A stretch of 64,000 bases of DNA from CAYNNP01 sp964398215. GTDB taxonomy: Bacteria; Planctomycetota; Planctomycetia; Pirellulales; Pirellulaceae. The stretch spans positions 1-64,000 of the forward strand of contig CAYNNP010000001.1 of the NCBI GenBank assembly GCA_964398215.1. The letters are read 5' to 3'. Below the pieces are notes generated by a model, which saw only the letters and a list, made by a program, of their open reading frames with translations, searched no databases and was not told the origin of the DNA. The translations under genes were made by a program, and so were the position numbers. Within the stretch, counting starts at the first letter, position 1; every line of letters starts with the position of its first letter. Below, one piece after another: positions 26,153 through 36,199 of this stretch.

Positions 26153-29100
26153 ATGTGTGACCGTTTCCCATCAATGACCAACCGGTTGGGTGTGGCCTCG
26201 CTACTTGCGATGTGCCTGTTGACTACGGACTTGGCGGCTCAACAAGGCGCACCCGATCTGTCTCGCGCCGGGAACAAACAAGTCGAAAAGATCATGGAGA
26301 CTTACGGTGGTCGTGGTGTGATGAGCGATGGCTCCGATCCAACTCCCGCCGAAGAGTGCGTTGAACAATTTGAAATGCGAAAGGGCTTGGCGATGCAGTT
26401 GGTTGCCAGCGAACCGGACGTTTCTCAACCGCTGTTTTTGTCATGGGATTCTCGGGGACGAATGTGGTGCGTTCAGTATCGGCAGTACCAGTTTCCAGCC
26501 GGTTTAAAAGTCATTCGGTATGATCAACACTTGCGCGCCGTGTTTGACAAAGTCCCTGATCCGCCGCCGCATGGAACAAAGGGCGTTGACAAAATCACTG
26601 TGCACACAGATACCGATGGCGATGGGATCTACGATACTTCTAAAGACGTTTTGACAGAACTAAACATCGCCAGTTCGGTTGCCGTTGGCCGTGGTGGGAT
26701 CTGGGTTTTGAACCCGCCGTACCTTTTGTTTTATCCTGATGCAAACCGAGACGATGTTCCCGATGGCGACCCGGAAGTTCATCTCACAGGATTTGGAATC
26801 CAAGACACTCATTCCGTTTCCAATAATTTGATCTGGGGACCAGATGGTTGGTTGTATGCAGTCAACGGCAGCACAACAGCCGGTGATGTCAGTTCGGCGG
26901 TCAGCAAAGGCGTGCGTTTCCAAGGTCAGTGCGTTTGGCGATACCATCCCGAATCAAAAGAGTTCGAGATCTATGCCGAGGGCGGTGGGAATACGTTTAG
27001 TTTGGATATCGATGCGGCAGGCCGTGTTTTCTGTGGCACCAATGGCGGCAAAACACGTGGCTGGTATTTTCCGCAGGGTAGTTATTCCAACAAGAACTGG
27101 GGAAAGCATGGTCCACTGACAAACCCATACGCATTTGGTTTCTTTTCGGCAATGAAGTTCGAGGGTGATGGACGACGATTCCCGCAAGCATTCTGTATCT
27201 ACGAAGGTGGATTGCTTGACAAAGAGTACGCTGGCACCATCATCGCTCCCAACGCATTGCATAACTTGGTTTGGAACAGCTCACGAATTCCAGACGGATC
27301 AACTTATCGAACGGTTGACCAAGACAATGTCGCGGTGAGCCCGGATCGTTGGTTTCGACCAGTCTACAGTGGCGTCGGGCCTGACGGCGCGGTCTACATG
27401 GCAGATTGGTATGACACGCGTCTCAGCCATGTCAGCCCAATTGACGATTGGCATAAAGAAAGCGGCAGGGTCTATCGTGTCGTCCCCACTGATAAACCAA
27501 ACGCAAAATACACGGAGGGCGATTTGCATCAACTTTCCAACGAAATGCTGATCAGCAAATTTCGCCATCCCAATAAATGGGTTCGGCGCCGCGCGATGCT
27601 AGAACTGGGCTGGCGTGGCGACAAATCGATTGCTCAGCAATTGATACAACACGTCAACAACGAGGGTTCTTTAGAGTCGTTGTGGGCGCTGAATTTAATC
27701 GGCGAACTCTCGGCGGATTTGTCGGGAAAATGGTTGCAGCATGACAGCGCTGATATTCGGCGGTGGGTTGTACGATTGCTTGGTGACCAACATCAATCGC
27801 ACCCAGGGCTTTCTGCACTCGCGGGGCGGGAATCAAACGTTCAAGTGCGCAGTCAACTTGCTGCGACGGCAAAACGAATCGACGCGAACAATGCGGTCGC
27901 GATCATCAAAGCACTGCTAGTTCATGAAGATGATCATGACGATCCCCACATGCCGCTGATGATTTGGTGGGCGCTGGAGGCACACGCCGAGGATTGGTCA
28001 GCCATCGAATCGATGCTCAGCGAACAGGAGGTATGGGGAAAGAAGATTTTTGCAAAGCATTTGGCCAGCCGATTGATGCAGCGCTACGCTGCAGCGTCAA
28101 AACCAGAAGATCTACAGCGGTGTGCAAAACTCTTTACGCTTGCTCCGGACGATCAATCTGCCGAGCAATTGATACTGGGATTGAATCGAGCCTTCCAGGG
28201 TCAATCGGTACCGCCGCTGCCCAAGTTGCTTGCCGATGCACTGCGGGCGCATCAACAGAAAACCGGCGACAGTGGATTGGTCCTCAGCCTGCGACAGGGC
28301 GACAAGAAAGCGGTTGACGAAGCGATTAAGTTGCTGAAAAACAATTCGGCGGACTTGAATTTGCGGTTAGCCGTTGCAACGGTACTGGGCGAGGTGAATC
28401 ACCCGTCCAGCGTAAAAACCTTGCTTCGTCTAGCCGGTGGATCGACCAACGAACCCGCGCTTCAGCGACTTTGCATTCGTTCGCTTGCTCAATACGACGA
28501 CGACTCGATTGCCACGACGCTTGTAAAAGCATTTGGGAGTCGAATTTCTGCCGAACATGGATTGCGAGCGACGGCGTGCCGTACTTTGGCTGGACGACCA
28601 AAGTGGTCGCAGGTCTTGTTGGCCGAAATAAACGCATGGCGCATCCGCCCTGCGGACATTCCGGCAGACGTGGTCCAGCAGTTGCGTAGCTATGAACAGC
28701 CAGAAATCGTGACCGCTGTGGAAAAAGCCTTTGGCAAGTCCATCGCACGTAGTGGCCCGGAAAGCATTGCTGCGATGAACCGACTGAAAGATATTGTCAC
28801 TTCGGCGGCGGGCAATTCCAAAGCGGGCAAAGTACACTTTGACAAACGATGCGGCGTCTGTCATCAACTGTTCGGCGAAGGAAAGAAAATTGGACCACCG
28901 CTGGATGGTTATGAACGAGGCAGTGTAAGCTTTTGGCTCAATGCAATCGTCGAACCGAACCTAGAGATTCGTGAAGGATTTCAATCCTACTTGGCTCTCA
29001 TGGATGATGGCCGAACGATCACTGGCATGATAGCTGCGCAAGATCTCAAAACTGTGACGCTTCGCAATGCAGACAACCAACTTGTCGTTGTGGCCAGAAA

Positions 29101-29221
29101 TGAGATTACGAAACTAAAAGTTCTGCCGACGTCATTGATGCCCAACGACGTTTTAAAAGACATGACAGATCAACAGGTGCGGGATCTGTTCGCTTACTTA
29201 TCACTCGGAGCCAAAAAGTGA
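26153..29221 (+). CDS. PVC-type exported dehydrogenase-like propeller/HEAT/cytochrome c protein
   Basis: A large exported protein of 1,022 residues of a kind expanded in planctomycetes and verrucomicrobia. The N-terminus has a signal peptide (LGVASLLAMCLLTTDLAAQ), which may start at the ATG at 26174. The first part is a sugar-dehydrogenase-like propeller (SWDSRGRMWCVQYRQYQ, LIWGPDGWLYAVNGST, YMADWYDTRLSHVSP). It resembles the planctomycete membrane-bound dehydrogenase domain. The middle third is helical and HEAT-like. Near residue 900 is one c-type heme site, CGVCH, in a module with GKKIGPPLDGYERGS and the DGRTITGMIAAQD region, the usual heme-binding end of this family. It probably passes electrons from an organic substrate to the periplasmic chain; substrate unknown. 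Its stop overlaps the next gene. Confidence 0.88.
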   Translation: MCDRFPSMTNRLGVASLLAMCLLTTDLAAQQGAPDLSRAGNKQVEKIMETYGGRGVMSDGSDPTPAEECVEQFEMRKGLAMQLVASEPDVSQPLFLSWDSRGRMWCVQYRQYQFPAGLKVIRYDQHLRAVFDKVPDPPPHGTKGVDKITVHTDTDGDGIYDTSKDVLTELNIASSVAVGRGGIWVLNPPYLLFYPDANRDDVPDGDPEVHLTGFGIQDTHSVSNNLIWGPDGWLYAVNGSTTAGDVSSAVSKGVRFQGQCVWRYHPESKEFEIYAEGGGNTFSLDIDAAGRVFCGTNGGKTRGWYFPQGSYSNKNWGKHGPLTNPYAFGFFSAMKFEGDGRRFPQAFCIYEGGLLDKEYAGTIIAPNALHNLVWNSSRIPDGSTYRTVDQDNVAVSPDRWFRPVYSGVGPDGAVYMADWYDTRLSHVSPIDDWHKESGRVYRVVPTDKPNAKYTEGDLHQLSNEMLISKFRHPNKWVRRRAMLELGWRGDKSIAQQLIQHVNNEGSLESLWALNLIGELSADLSGKWLQHDSADIRRWVVRLLGDQHQSHPGLSALAGRESNVQVRSQLAATAKRIDANNAVAIIKALLVHEDDHDDPHMPLMIWWALEAHAEDWSAIESMLSEQEVWGKKIFAKHLASRLMQRYAAASKPEDLQRCAKLFTLAPDDQSAEQLILGLNRAFQGQSVPPLPKLLADALRAHQQKTGDSGLVLSLRQGDKKAVDEAIKLLKNNSADLNLRLAVATVLGEVNHPSSVKTLLRLAGGSTNEPALQRLCIRSLAQYDDDSIATTLVKAFGSRISAEHGLRATACRTLAGRPKWSQVLLAEINAWRIRPADIPADVVQQLRSYEQPEIVTAVEKAFGKSIARSGPESIAAMNRLKDIVTSAAGNSKAGKVHFDKRCGVCHQLFGEGKKIGPPLDGYERGSVSFWLNAIVEPNLEIREGFQSYLALMDDGRTITGMIAAQDLKTVTLRNADNQLVVVARNEITKLKVLPTSLMPNDVLKDMTDQQVRDLFAYLSLGAKK

Positions 29222-30126
29222 ATCCAGTCAACATGACCAATCGTCGCAAAATGCTCTTGGCAAGCGGCGCAGTAGCAACCGCGGCAGCGATTCCTGGGCG
29301 ATCATTCGGGGATGATGCGCCAACCAAGAATCCGATTTGTGTTTTTACCAAACCGTTCAATTCGCTTTCCCATGACGAACTCGCAGACAAAATCGCAGAG
29401 CTCGGATTCGACGGAATAGAGGCCCCGATACGCCCTGGCGGTCACATCGAACCAAAGAACGTAGAGAAAGAACTGCCAAAACTGGTCGAGGCACTGGCCA
29501 AACGAAATCTAAAAATCACTGTATTGACGTCGGACATCAACGATCCAAAAAACCCACTTTCCAAGCGTGTGATTCGAACCGCAGCGACGCTGGGCATCAA
29601 ACGCTACCGGATGAAGTACCTGAAGTACGATTTGGATCAACCAATCACCGATCAACTGGATGCTTGGAAACCGCAGATGGAAGAACTTGCGGCTTTGAAT
29701 CATGACTTTGGAATCCAAGGTTTGTATCAAAATCATGCAGGCGAGAAATACCTTGGCTCAGCGATCTGGGATCTGCGCGAACTGCTTGCCAAAATCGATC
29801 CGCAGGATATCGGCGTTGCCTACGACATTCGTCATGCAACTGTCGAAGGTGCCAATAGCTGGCCAGTAACCTTTGACATAATCAAACCACATGTAACGAC
29901 GGTGTACGTGAAAGACTTTCGCTGGGACGGCAAGAAAGTTGTCAACGTGCCACTAGGAACCGGCAACGTGAATCCAGCGTTCTTTGAAATACTAAAGAAA
30001 ACTGGATTCACTGGCCCGATATCGCTGCACGAAGAATACCTCAACCACCGCGATCCAGACCTCGTCCCAAAACACTGGGCAGCAATCAAAAACGATCTGA
30101 AAGTACTGAAGCAAATGCTGTCGTAA
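29218..30126 (+). CDS. Tat-exported sugar isomerase/epimerase-like TIM barrel protein
   Basis: About 300 residues, AP-endonuclease-2/xylose-isomerase-like TIM barrel. The GTG at 29218 overlaps the previous stop, and an ATG five codons later (29233) begins the twin-arginine-like signal (MTNRRKMLLASGAVATAAA). The barrel is visible as ICVFTKPFNSLSHDELADKIAELGFDGIEAP, the GIQGLYQNHAGEKYLGSAIWDLRELL segment, IGVAYDIRHATVEGANSWP, and FTGPISLHEEYLNH, the metal-site Glu/His region of the family. Such proteins often act on keto-sugars, inositols or glucosides, frequently beside the dehydrogenase/cytochrome family, as here. The four-base overlap indicates co-translation and a joint periplasmic pathway. 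Substrate unknown. Confidence 0.87.
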   Translation: MNPVNMTNRRKMLLASGAVATAAAIPGRSFGDDAPTKNPICVFTKPFNSLSHDELADKIAELGFDGIEAPIRPGGHIEPKNVEKELPKLVEALAKRNLKITVLTSDINDPKNPLSKRVIRTAATLGIKRYRMKYLKYDLDQPITDQLDAWKPQMEELAALNHDFGIQGLYQNHAGEKYLGSAIWDLRELLAKIDPQDIGVAYDIRHATVEGANSWPVTFDIIKPHVTTVYVKDFRWDGKKVVNVPLGTGNVNPAFFEILKKTGFTGPISLHEEYLNHRDPDLVPKHWAAIKNDLKVLKQMLS

Positions 30127-30144
30127 GCAATCAGCGGGCCGCGG

Positions 30145-33100
30145 CTATTGGGTGTGACCGACTCGGCGGATGTTGTTCACGTTGGGCAACATCTTGTCCA
30201 ACCGCCGTAACTCGACATCGGGGTCTGAGATGGGACCGCGAACGTCAACATCCCACAGCGAGTACTTCTGCGATCGAAGTGGCCGGACGATCTTTGAAAA
30301 TGTATTGTTGGGACTCACTCGCGTGTTGAATGCGAGATCAAGCTCCAGACGACGATTCAATGTACCGCCACCATGAAGAGTCACTAAGTCGCCCCAGAGT
30401 TTCAAGTCGTCGAAATTAAGTTGGTCTTCGACGATTCGAAAGTCGACTGTCGAATCGGTAAAGGCAACATCTTCGGTAGGTGTGATCCGCAGCAAATTCA
30501 ACAGTTGTACAAGCAACGGTAGTTGATACAAATTCGCACCCGTCACGTTTGCTTTACCGGACCCCGCCAGCAATTCGGTTGTACCGACCGTGCCCTCCAA
30601 GTCCATGTCGACGTTAAAGGTTCCGGTCAGCGCCTGTTGGCCGTACCCCAACGAAGCGAGCAACGTTGGCACTTTGCCTTCGGATAGAGCGACCTGGACA
30701 TCGAAAGTTGCTGACGACAAGAGGGCTTCACCATTGAGCTGGATCTCACCATCGAACAGCTTGCCACGGATGGCTCGCGCCGGTTGTGTTTGGTTGGCCA
30801 ACTGGCTGTGCCTGCCCAGCATCAACCGATCATTCTGCACACGGTAGGGGCCACGAATCGATGTGAATTGCAAATCGTAAACGTGCATCGAATCAATGCG
30901 CACTTCGCCTTCAGCATAGACGCCCTGTTCGCTACTTACTCCGCGACTCTTGATCTCGCCTCGTAATGATCGAACGGGGCCGACATCTCCAATCCGATTG
31001 CCTTCCAATTGCATGACAACATCCCAATCGAACTGTGGCGTCGGATGTTTTTGATCAGCCAAAAATAGGCTTGTGCGCCCTCGCACACTGACCGGCCGTC
31101 GCAATTGCAAACTGCGCATGCCCTGCCGAACTTGATCGGGCAATGCTCGGACCAGCTGCGCATCTGGATTCACACGACTACCACCGTGGATGTCCAACAC
31201 CAACTGCCACCGACCGTCTTGATTTTGATAACAGTTTCCAGCTGCTGAAATACTTGTTGCTTCATGAACAGCGCGAACGGACTTGATTACCACGCCTGTG
31301 CCGTCATAGACCACATGCCCGTTAGCAATGTCCAAGCGATACGGAATTTCTGGAGGTTGTATCGAAAGCACTTCGCGATTGCCCTGAGCCGATTCGACTT
31401 CACTCGCTGCCAATCGAATCTGTACTGGATTGGCACCACCATTTTGATCGACCCGAGCAACCAAGTAATCCAGTACACCACTTGGCGAAAGCGAATCCCA
31501 TGTCTGTTGTGCCGACGCCGGAAGCGCCGAGCGCAACGCATCGTCCATTGGAACTCGCGCGGCACGAAACTTTAGCACCAATGATGAATCGCGAGTCGTG
31601 AGACCGGCTGCATTTTTCATGGGCATCTGGTAGGTCCCATCACACAGAATGTTTCCGCCGTTGTTGTTGACAGCATGAAATTCTGACATGGTGACCAACT
31701 GGTCCTGAACCCGCACATTGCCTTGGACGTTGTACAACGGGTAAGCAAAATTCTTGTAACGCAGTTGTCCTCCGGAGATCGTCAAATCGATGTCTTGATG
31801 TCTTGTGCCTTCCATGTCGGTTCGAAAAGTCCCGTTCACCAAGTGCACATTGCCACGCGGATTCAGCGAGCGAACGAAGGTTTCAAGTTTGCTGGTAGGA
31901 TTCAGTTGAGGCGTCAATGCGCCCAGCAGAACGTTATCAATAGCAACCGGGCCATCGGTGGAAACGACAACCAATCGTTCTTTGGTGAGTTTTGGATCAA
32001 GCGGAAGACGAAAACCACAGTTCATCTGAGTGCCACGCACCTGCCCCGTCATCCGTTCGCAGCTTGCGATGCCTTCGTTAATCGTGACTCGTCCGACCAG
32101 TTGCTGTACTGGGTATGGAAACTTTGAAAACTTGACATCGACGCCCTTGCAATCAACGGTAGCCGACTTTGTAATCCATTTACCATTTTGATAAGTGACA
32201 GTGGCGTCTGTGACATCAATGTGGCCATGCGGATGCAGCAAATCCCACAACTTTCGTTTATTTGGTGGCAAAGAAAGCGCAAGACGTTTGTCGATCAGAA
32301 ATCCGTCTACGTTCAACTTCATCGCCAACTCGCATGGCCACGCCACGGCATTGGATTGACCAGCGACCGTCCAACGCGCGCCGCCATACGCGCCGCTCAA
32401 TTGGTGGACTTGAACACCAGATGGACGGATGGTTGCGAGTCCATTGACGCCGGAAATTGTGGCTGGCAATCTTGGATGTCGAAAAACGCCTTCGGCGACG
32501 TTGGTTTTGACCAGAAAGTCAACAGGTTGATCTTTCGCTTTGCGTACGACAAACGAAGCATCGCATAGGCAATTCAATCCCGCCAAGTTGTCTAAGTTTT
32601 GGCCAGTCAAGTTCTTGATCTGATCAAACAGTGTTGCGTTCAGTCGCGACCGATCAATTTTGCCATAGACCTTGATGCCTGCGGGCGTTGAATCGACTTC
32701 GATGGCAAACTGTTTGGCAAAGCTCAAGCGTCCTGCTACAGTGATCTTTTGCGACGCCAATCCGTCCTTTCCAATTTTACTCAGGATCTGGATAGAATCG
32801 ATGTTCGCGCCAATCGCTGCTGAGTCTCCCATGTTTGATATCCAGCGCAGTGAGGCCCGCCGAATGTTGATCCGTGGCACTGATGTGGGACCGAAGCTTG
32901 GCGGTGGCCATAGTTTGGAAAGCGACAGTTCGCCATCGCTGTTCATTCGTGCGTTGATGTGCAGGCCATCAATCACTAGCCCCTTCGTCTCAAGCGGACT
33001 ACGTTTTTCCAGCAGCAATTCTGGCTTTGTTTTGCCAACGACCGTCAAGCGTTCGACGCGAACCATCGGTTCGTTTCCGCCTGCGAATTGCCATAACGAG

Positions 33101-33390
33101 CCCTGTTGTGCAATTTGGATGTCTTCCAAAATCACACCAACCGAAGGTTCGTAGTGCCCGCGACGAATGGATACTTTCAGATCTGGATATTGTTTTTGAA
33201 GTTGCTTGACCACATGCCTACGGATTTGTTCGCCAATGGTTTGCGGCCCCAACCAGCGGGCGAGAAAACCCAGCATGACGATGACCAGCGCAGCAATCAG
33301 CAACCGTGACATCAGTCCCGGTGATTGGTTGGTCTCAGCGGCTTCCTTGCCGGTCAAAATACGAATAGATTCCGATAGGGAATGGATCAA
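30145..33390 (-). CDS. AsmA-like/DUF-type large envelope protein
   Basis: A protein of up to 1,081 residues with one N-terminal membrane helix (LLIAALVIVMLGFLARWLG), then a very long beta-rich region. It closes with an AsmA C-terminal-like block (GSGKANVTGANLYQLPLLV, then VDFRIVEDQLNFDDLKLWGD and GGGTLNRRLELDLAFNTRVSP). AsmA-like proteins are long beta structures that bridge the inner and outer membranes and are implicated in phospholipid transport or outer-membrane assembly. The start used here is a TTG at 33390; the ATG at 33312 (MSRLLIAALV) is an equally good alternative. It follows two glycosyltransferase-related genes in a minus-strand operon, which suggests an envelope role. Confidence 0.82.
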   Translation of the reverse strand: MIHSLSESIRILTGKEAAETNQSPGLMSRLLIAALVIVMLGFLARWLGPQTIGEQIRRHVVKQLQKQYPDLKVSIRRGHYEPSVGVILEDIQIAQQGSLWQFAGGNEPMVRVERLTVVGKTKPELLLEKRSPLETKGLVIDGLHINARMNSDGELSLSKLWPPPSFGPTSVPRINIRRASLRWISNMGDSAAIGANIDSIQILSKIGKDGLASQKITVAGRLSFAKQFAIEVDSTPAGIKVYGKIDRSRLNATLFDQIKNLTGQNLDNLAGLNCLCDASFVVRKAKDQPVDFLVKTNVAEGVFRHPRLPATISGVNGLATIRPSGVQVHQLSGAYGGARWTVAGQSNAVAWPCELAMKLNVDGFLIDKRLALSLPPNKRKLWDLLHPHGHIDVTDATVTYQNGKWITKSATVDCKGVDVKFSKFPYPVQQLVGRVTINEGIASCERMTGQVRGTQMNCGFRLPLDPKLTKERLVVVSTDGPVAIDNVLLGALTPQLNPTSKLETFVRSLNPRGNVHLVNGTFRTDMEGTRHQDIDLTISGGQLRYKNFAYPLYNVQGNVRVQDQLVTMSEFHAVNNNGGNILCDGTYQMPMKNAAGLTTRDSSLVLKFRAARVPMDDALRSALPASAQQTWDSLSPSGVLDYLVARVDQNGGANPVQIRLAASEVESAQGNREVLSIQPPEIPYRLDIANGHVVYDGTGVVIKSVRAVHEATSISAAGNCYQNQDGRWQLVLDIHGGSRVNPDAQLVRALPDQVRQGMRSLQLRRPVSVRGRTSLFLADQKHPTPQFDWDVVMQLEGNRIGDVGPVRSLRGEIKSRGVSSEQGVYAEGEVRIDSMHVYDLQFTSIRGPYRVQNDRLMLGRHSQLANQTQPARAIRGKLFDGEIQLNGEALLSSATFDVQVALSEGKVPTLLASLGYGQQALTGTFNVDMDLEGTVGTTELLAGSGKANVTGANLYQLPLLVQLLNLLRITPTEDVAFTDSTVDFRIVEDQLNFDDLKLWGDLVTLHGGGTLNRRLELDLAFNTRVSPNNTFSKIVRPLRSQKYSLWDVDVRGPISDPDVELRRLDKMLPNVNNIRRVGHTQ

Positions 33391-33441
33391 CGAATGACGA
33401 AAAATCAGACGTTTTCCACCGTCCCGATACTAGTTGCGATT

Positions 33442-35073
33442 TCAGGGTGCAATCCAGCCCAAAAACTGCCAGAACCGGTAGATCCACGGATGCACCCAAG
33501 GGCTTGGAAGCGATACCGCCATCGAGAAACTACTGCACGCTAGCAATACAACAAACAGCACTCGCGACCATCCGTACCTCGCGCACCAGTCCAGCACTTT
33601 TGTCATCGTGACCAACCACAACGGAGCGAACCAAAGCATCCAGCGAAAACATGAACTGACGCCACCATAGTTTCGATCAATTTTCGGTCGCATCAGATAG
33701 AAGACGATGCAAACCACAGTTGCTATCAATACTGCTGCCGTCATCCGTCGATAGCCAACCGGACCAAGTACCAAACCAGCAACAAGCCCGAATGGAACCA
33801 GCAACCAAATTGGTGTGAGCGAGAAAAGTCCATAATGGCCAACGGTCATATTGGCGAAATAGACCAGCCTGGATTCTTCGCCAAGGTCAACGCCGCTGCG
33901 TTTGTCGCCGCGCCAATAGCTGCCAGGGTAGTCGTACCAATCATCCCAATAGCTGAGCTGCCAACTAGAATCCTCCTGCTTGGTGATTCCAAACAATCGG
34001 TTGTCAGACGTTTGAGCGATCCATCGGTCGGCTTTAGCGGATTTTGAGATTTGAATTGGACCACTGGAATCAAATTCAACACTTGCATTGGTCAGACTGC
34101 CATTGATTTGCTCGCCCGTTGGCGGTGCATCGGACTTCAGTATTTCAATTTCACTTCCCAGACCGCGATGCATGTAAGGCGGCTTTAAACTGCCGTGAGC
34201 CACGTAGTTACTGGCAAAAAACGCAACGGCTACGATCGCTATGCCACTCAGAAAGCTGATGATTGCAGCGCGATCTAGCAAAGCAACTAGCAAGCACCAG
34301 AACACCATCATCGACAGCGCAGGCAACTCATTTGCAGCACAAAAACCTGCCGCCAAACCGGCCAACATCCATTTCCACCAGCTAAGTGTTTGGCCTTGAA
34401 TTTCGTCGTCCGCTAGTTCATCGTCTTCGTCCTCATCGGGATCTGGCGGACCGAAGACGGCCGAACAATAGATATAGGCGACAATGGCCGTCGATGCGGC
34501 GGCGACCAAATGATTGTTCAGTGCGACAGTGAACGACATCATCATGGTGCCAAAACAAGTCGCTGCTGCCATCGCGATTCGCGACCACTGACCGCGGCCA
34601 ACCCGTTCGATACAGCCGATCACACACCAAAAGAACGCAGCCAACATTGGCAAGTTTACCAAGGCCAAAATGATTCGCGCCATGTAGATTGGTTGCCGGC
34701 TTATTTGCATCCCCGTGATTTGGTACACGCACCAGTACAGCCCCGCGACCATTGTTGGGAACAGCGGTGGCTTGCTGCTGTATCGATGAAACTCGCCATC
34801 GGCACCGCGGTGGCGGACCGAATCGATCGTCGCCCAAGGCCGCCGATTCTTGTCGTTCTTGTATTGGATTAGTTTGTCGATTTCATAGGTACGCAATTCC
34901 ACGAGCGATGTAATCGTGCACCAACGGCTGCGATCATTCGCACTTAAAAATGCGGTGTCACCTTCGCGGCTAATTACCGTGGCGATACGTCCGGCGACGA
35001 TTGCCAGGGCGATGAACATCAGCAAAAAATAGATCTGCTTTCGGGCGCGTCTACGATCTTGAAATTCATTCAT
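33442..35073 (-). CDS. Polytopic membrane glycosyltransferase-like protein (GT-C type)
   Basis: An integral membrane protein of about 543 residues, with some ten hydrophobic segments and a large soluble loop around residues 290-380. The early FHRYSSKPPLFPTMVAGLYW segment resembles the periplasmic first-loop of ArnT/PMT-type lipid-linked sugar transferases, but no complete family signature could be confirmed. The start is the ATG at 35073, which overlaps the GT2 stop by eight bases; a longer frame from 35148 would overlap the GT2 gene further. An acidic cytoplasmic stretch (DPDEDEDDELADDE) lies mid-protein. Together with the GT2, it suggests synthesis and use of a lipid-linked sugar donor. The specific sugar is not determinable. 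Confidence 0.75.
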   Translation of the reverse strand: MNEFQDRRRARKQIYFLLMFIALAIVAGRIATVISREGDTAFLSANDRSRWCTITSLVELRTYEIDKLIQYKNDKNRRPWATIDSVRHRGADGEFHRYSSKPPLFPTMVAGLYWCVYQITGMQISRQPIYMARIILALVNLPMLAAFFWCVIGCIERVGRGQWSRIAMAAATCFGTMMMSFTVALNNHLVAAASTAIVAYIYCSAVFGPPDPDEDEDDELADDEIQGQTLSWWKWMLAGLAAGFCAANELPALSMMVFWCLLVALLDRAAIISFLSGIAIVAVAFFASNYVAHGSLKPPYMHRGLGSEIEILKSDAPPTGEQINGSLTNASVEFDSSGPIQISKSAKADRWIAQTSDNRLFGITKQEDSSWQLSYWDDWYDYPGSYWRGDKRSGVDLGEESRLVYFANMTVGHYGLFSLTPIWLLVPFGLVAGLVLGPVGYRRMTAAVLIATVVCIVFYLMRPKIDRNYGGVSSCFRWMLWFAPLWLVTMTKVLDWCARYGWSRVLFVVLLACSSFSMAVSLPSPWVHPWIYRFWQFLGWIAP

Positions 35074-36052
35074 TGCCTGACTCAAAGTCGCTGTTTTTAA
35101 GTTGCTCGCTGATACTGAACGGCGAACTAGGACGTGAATTGGAAACAACTAGTTCTGCCAGCAACCCTGATAGTAATAGCTGCGTTCCCAATAGAATGGC
35201 CAAAATGCAATAATAGAAAAGTGCCCGCTCGCTGAGGTGCACATTGTCGGCCAGCACATCGTTCATTCGAGTGTAGATCCACTGGAACGTCAAATACACG
35301 AGGCCAAACCCGCCCAGCCCAAGACAGATCAACCCGAACGCCCCGGCAATGTGCAGCGGTCGCTTTCCGAAACTGGTCAGAAAGTAGATGCTGATCAGGT
35401 CCAGGAACCCTTTGACCAAACGTTCGACACCGTACTTTGATACGCCGAATTCACGAGGACGATGGGTGACTTCGATCTCGCCAACTCTCCAGCCATTGGC
35501 AGCGGCCAAGACGGGAACGAACCGGTGTCTTTCGCCGTACAGTTCGATTTCGTCAAAAATCCCGCGGCGATAACATTTGAAGCCGCAGTTGTGGTCATGC
35601 AGTTTGACACCAGTCAACCAACTTACCAAACCGTTGAAGACTCGGCTGGGCAAGACTTTGTGCCAAGGATCGTGACGCACTTTTTTCCAACCACTGACCA
35701 CATCCAGCCCCGAATCGATCTTTTCTAGAAATCGAGGGATCTCTTGTGGATCATCCTGCAAATCCGCATCCATCGTGATCACTAGTTCCCCGGTCGCTTG
35801 TTGAAAGCCAGCCGACAGGGCCGCGGCTTTGCCAAAGTTTCGACGAAACTTGATAGCTTGCGTGTTGTCAGATTGCCCCACGATCTTCTGGATCACATTC
35901 CAACTATCGTCTGTCGATCCGTCATCAACATAAATGATCTGACGATCGATATTGTTTTCGGCGCAGACCGTATCGATCTGCTCGGTCAACTTTTCGATGC
36001 TTTCTTCTTCGTTCATGATTGGGATCACGAACGAGATTCTCCGTTTACTCAC
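35066..36052 (-). CDS. GT2 polyprenyl-phosphate glycosyltransferase (DPM1/ArnC/GtrB type)
   Basis: A family 2 glycosyltransferase of 328 residues that likely loads a sugar onto a polyprenyl phosphate at the inner membrane. Signatures are SFVIPIMNEEESI at the N-terminus, IIYVDDGSTDDSW, FRRNFGKAAALSAG, and the DXD-like TMDADLQDDPQEIP. Two C-terminal membrane segments follow (LHIAGAFGLICLGLGGFGLVY and LFYYCILAILLGTQLLLSG), as in GtrB/ArnC. It is the first gene of a minus-strand operon with a GT-C-like membrane protein and an AsmA-like protein. The tight overlap with the next gene supports a shared lipid-linked sugar pathway. Confidence 0.93.
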   Translation of the reverse strand: MSKRRISFVIPIMNEEESIEKLTEQIDTVCAENNIDRQIIYVDDGSTDDSWNVIQKIVGQSDNTQAIKFRRNFGKAAALSAGFQQATGELVITMDADLQDDPQEIPRFLEKIDSGLDVVSGWKKVRHDPWHKVLPSRVFNGLVSWLTGVKLHDHNCGFKCYRRGIFDEIELYGERHRFVPVLAAANGWRVGEIEVTHRPREFGVSKYGVERLVKGFLDLISIYFLTSFGKRPLHIAGAFGLICLGLGGFGLVYLTFQWIYTRMNDVLADNVHLSERALFYYCILAILLGTQLLLSGLLAELVVSNSRPSSPFSISEQLKNSDFESGNE

Positions 36053-36199
36053 ACAAATGCCTGTTGGATTCGAGGAGCTAAGATTGTTGTGTTTTACACC
36101 AGAGATATCTACCCACTAGGCAGAATATGATTGACGCTCCGTAACATTGATCCAGCAAGAATCCCGATCGGGACGCAAAATGCCAAGGCGGCCACTTCG

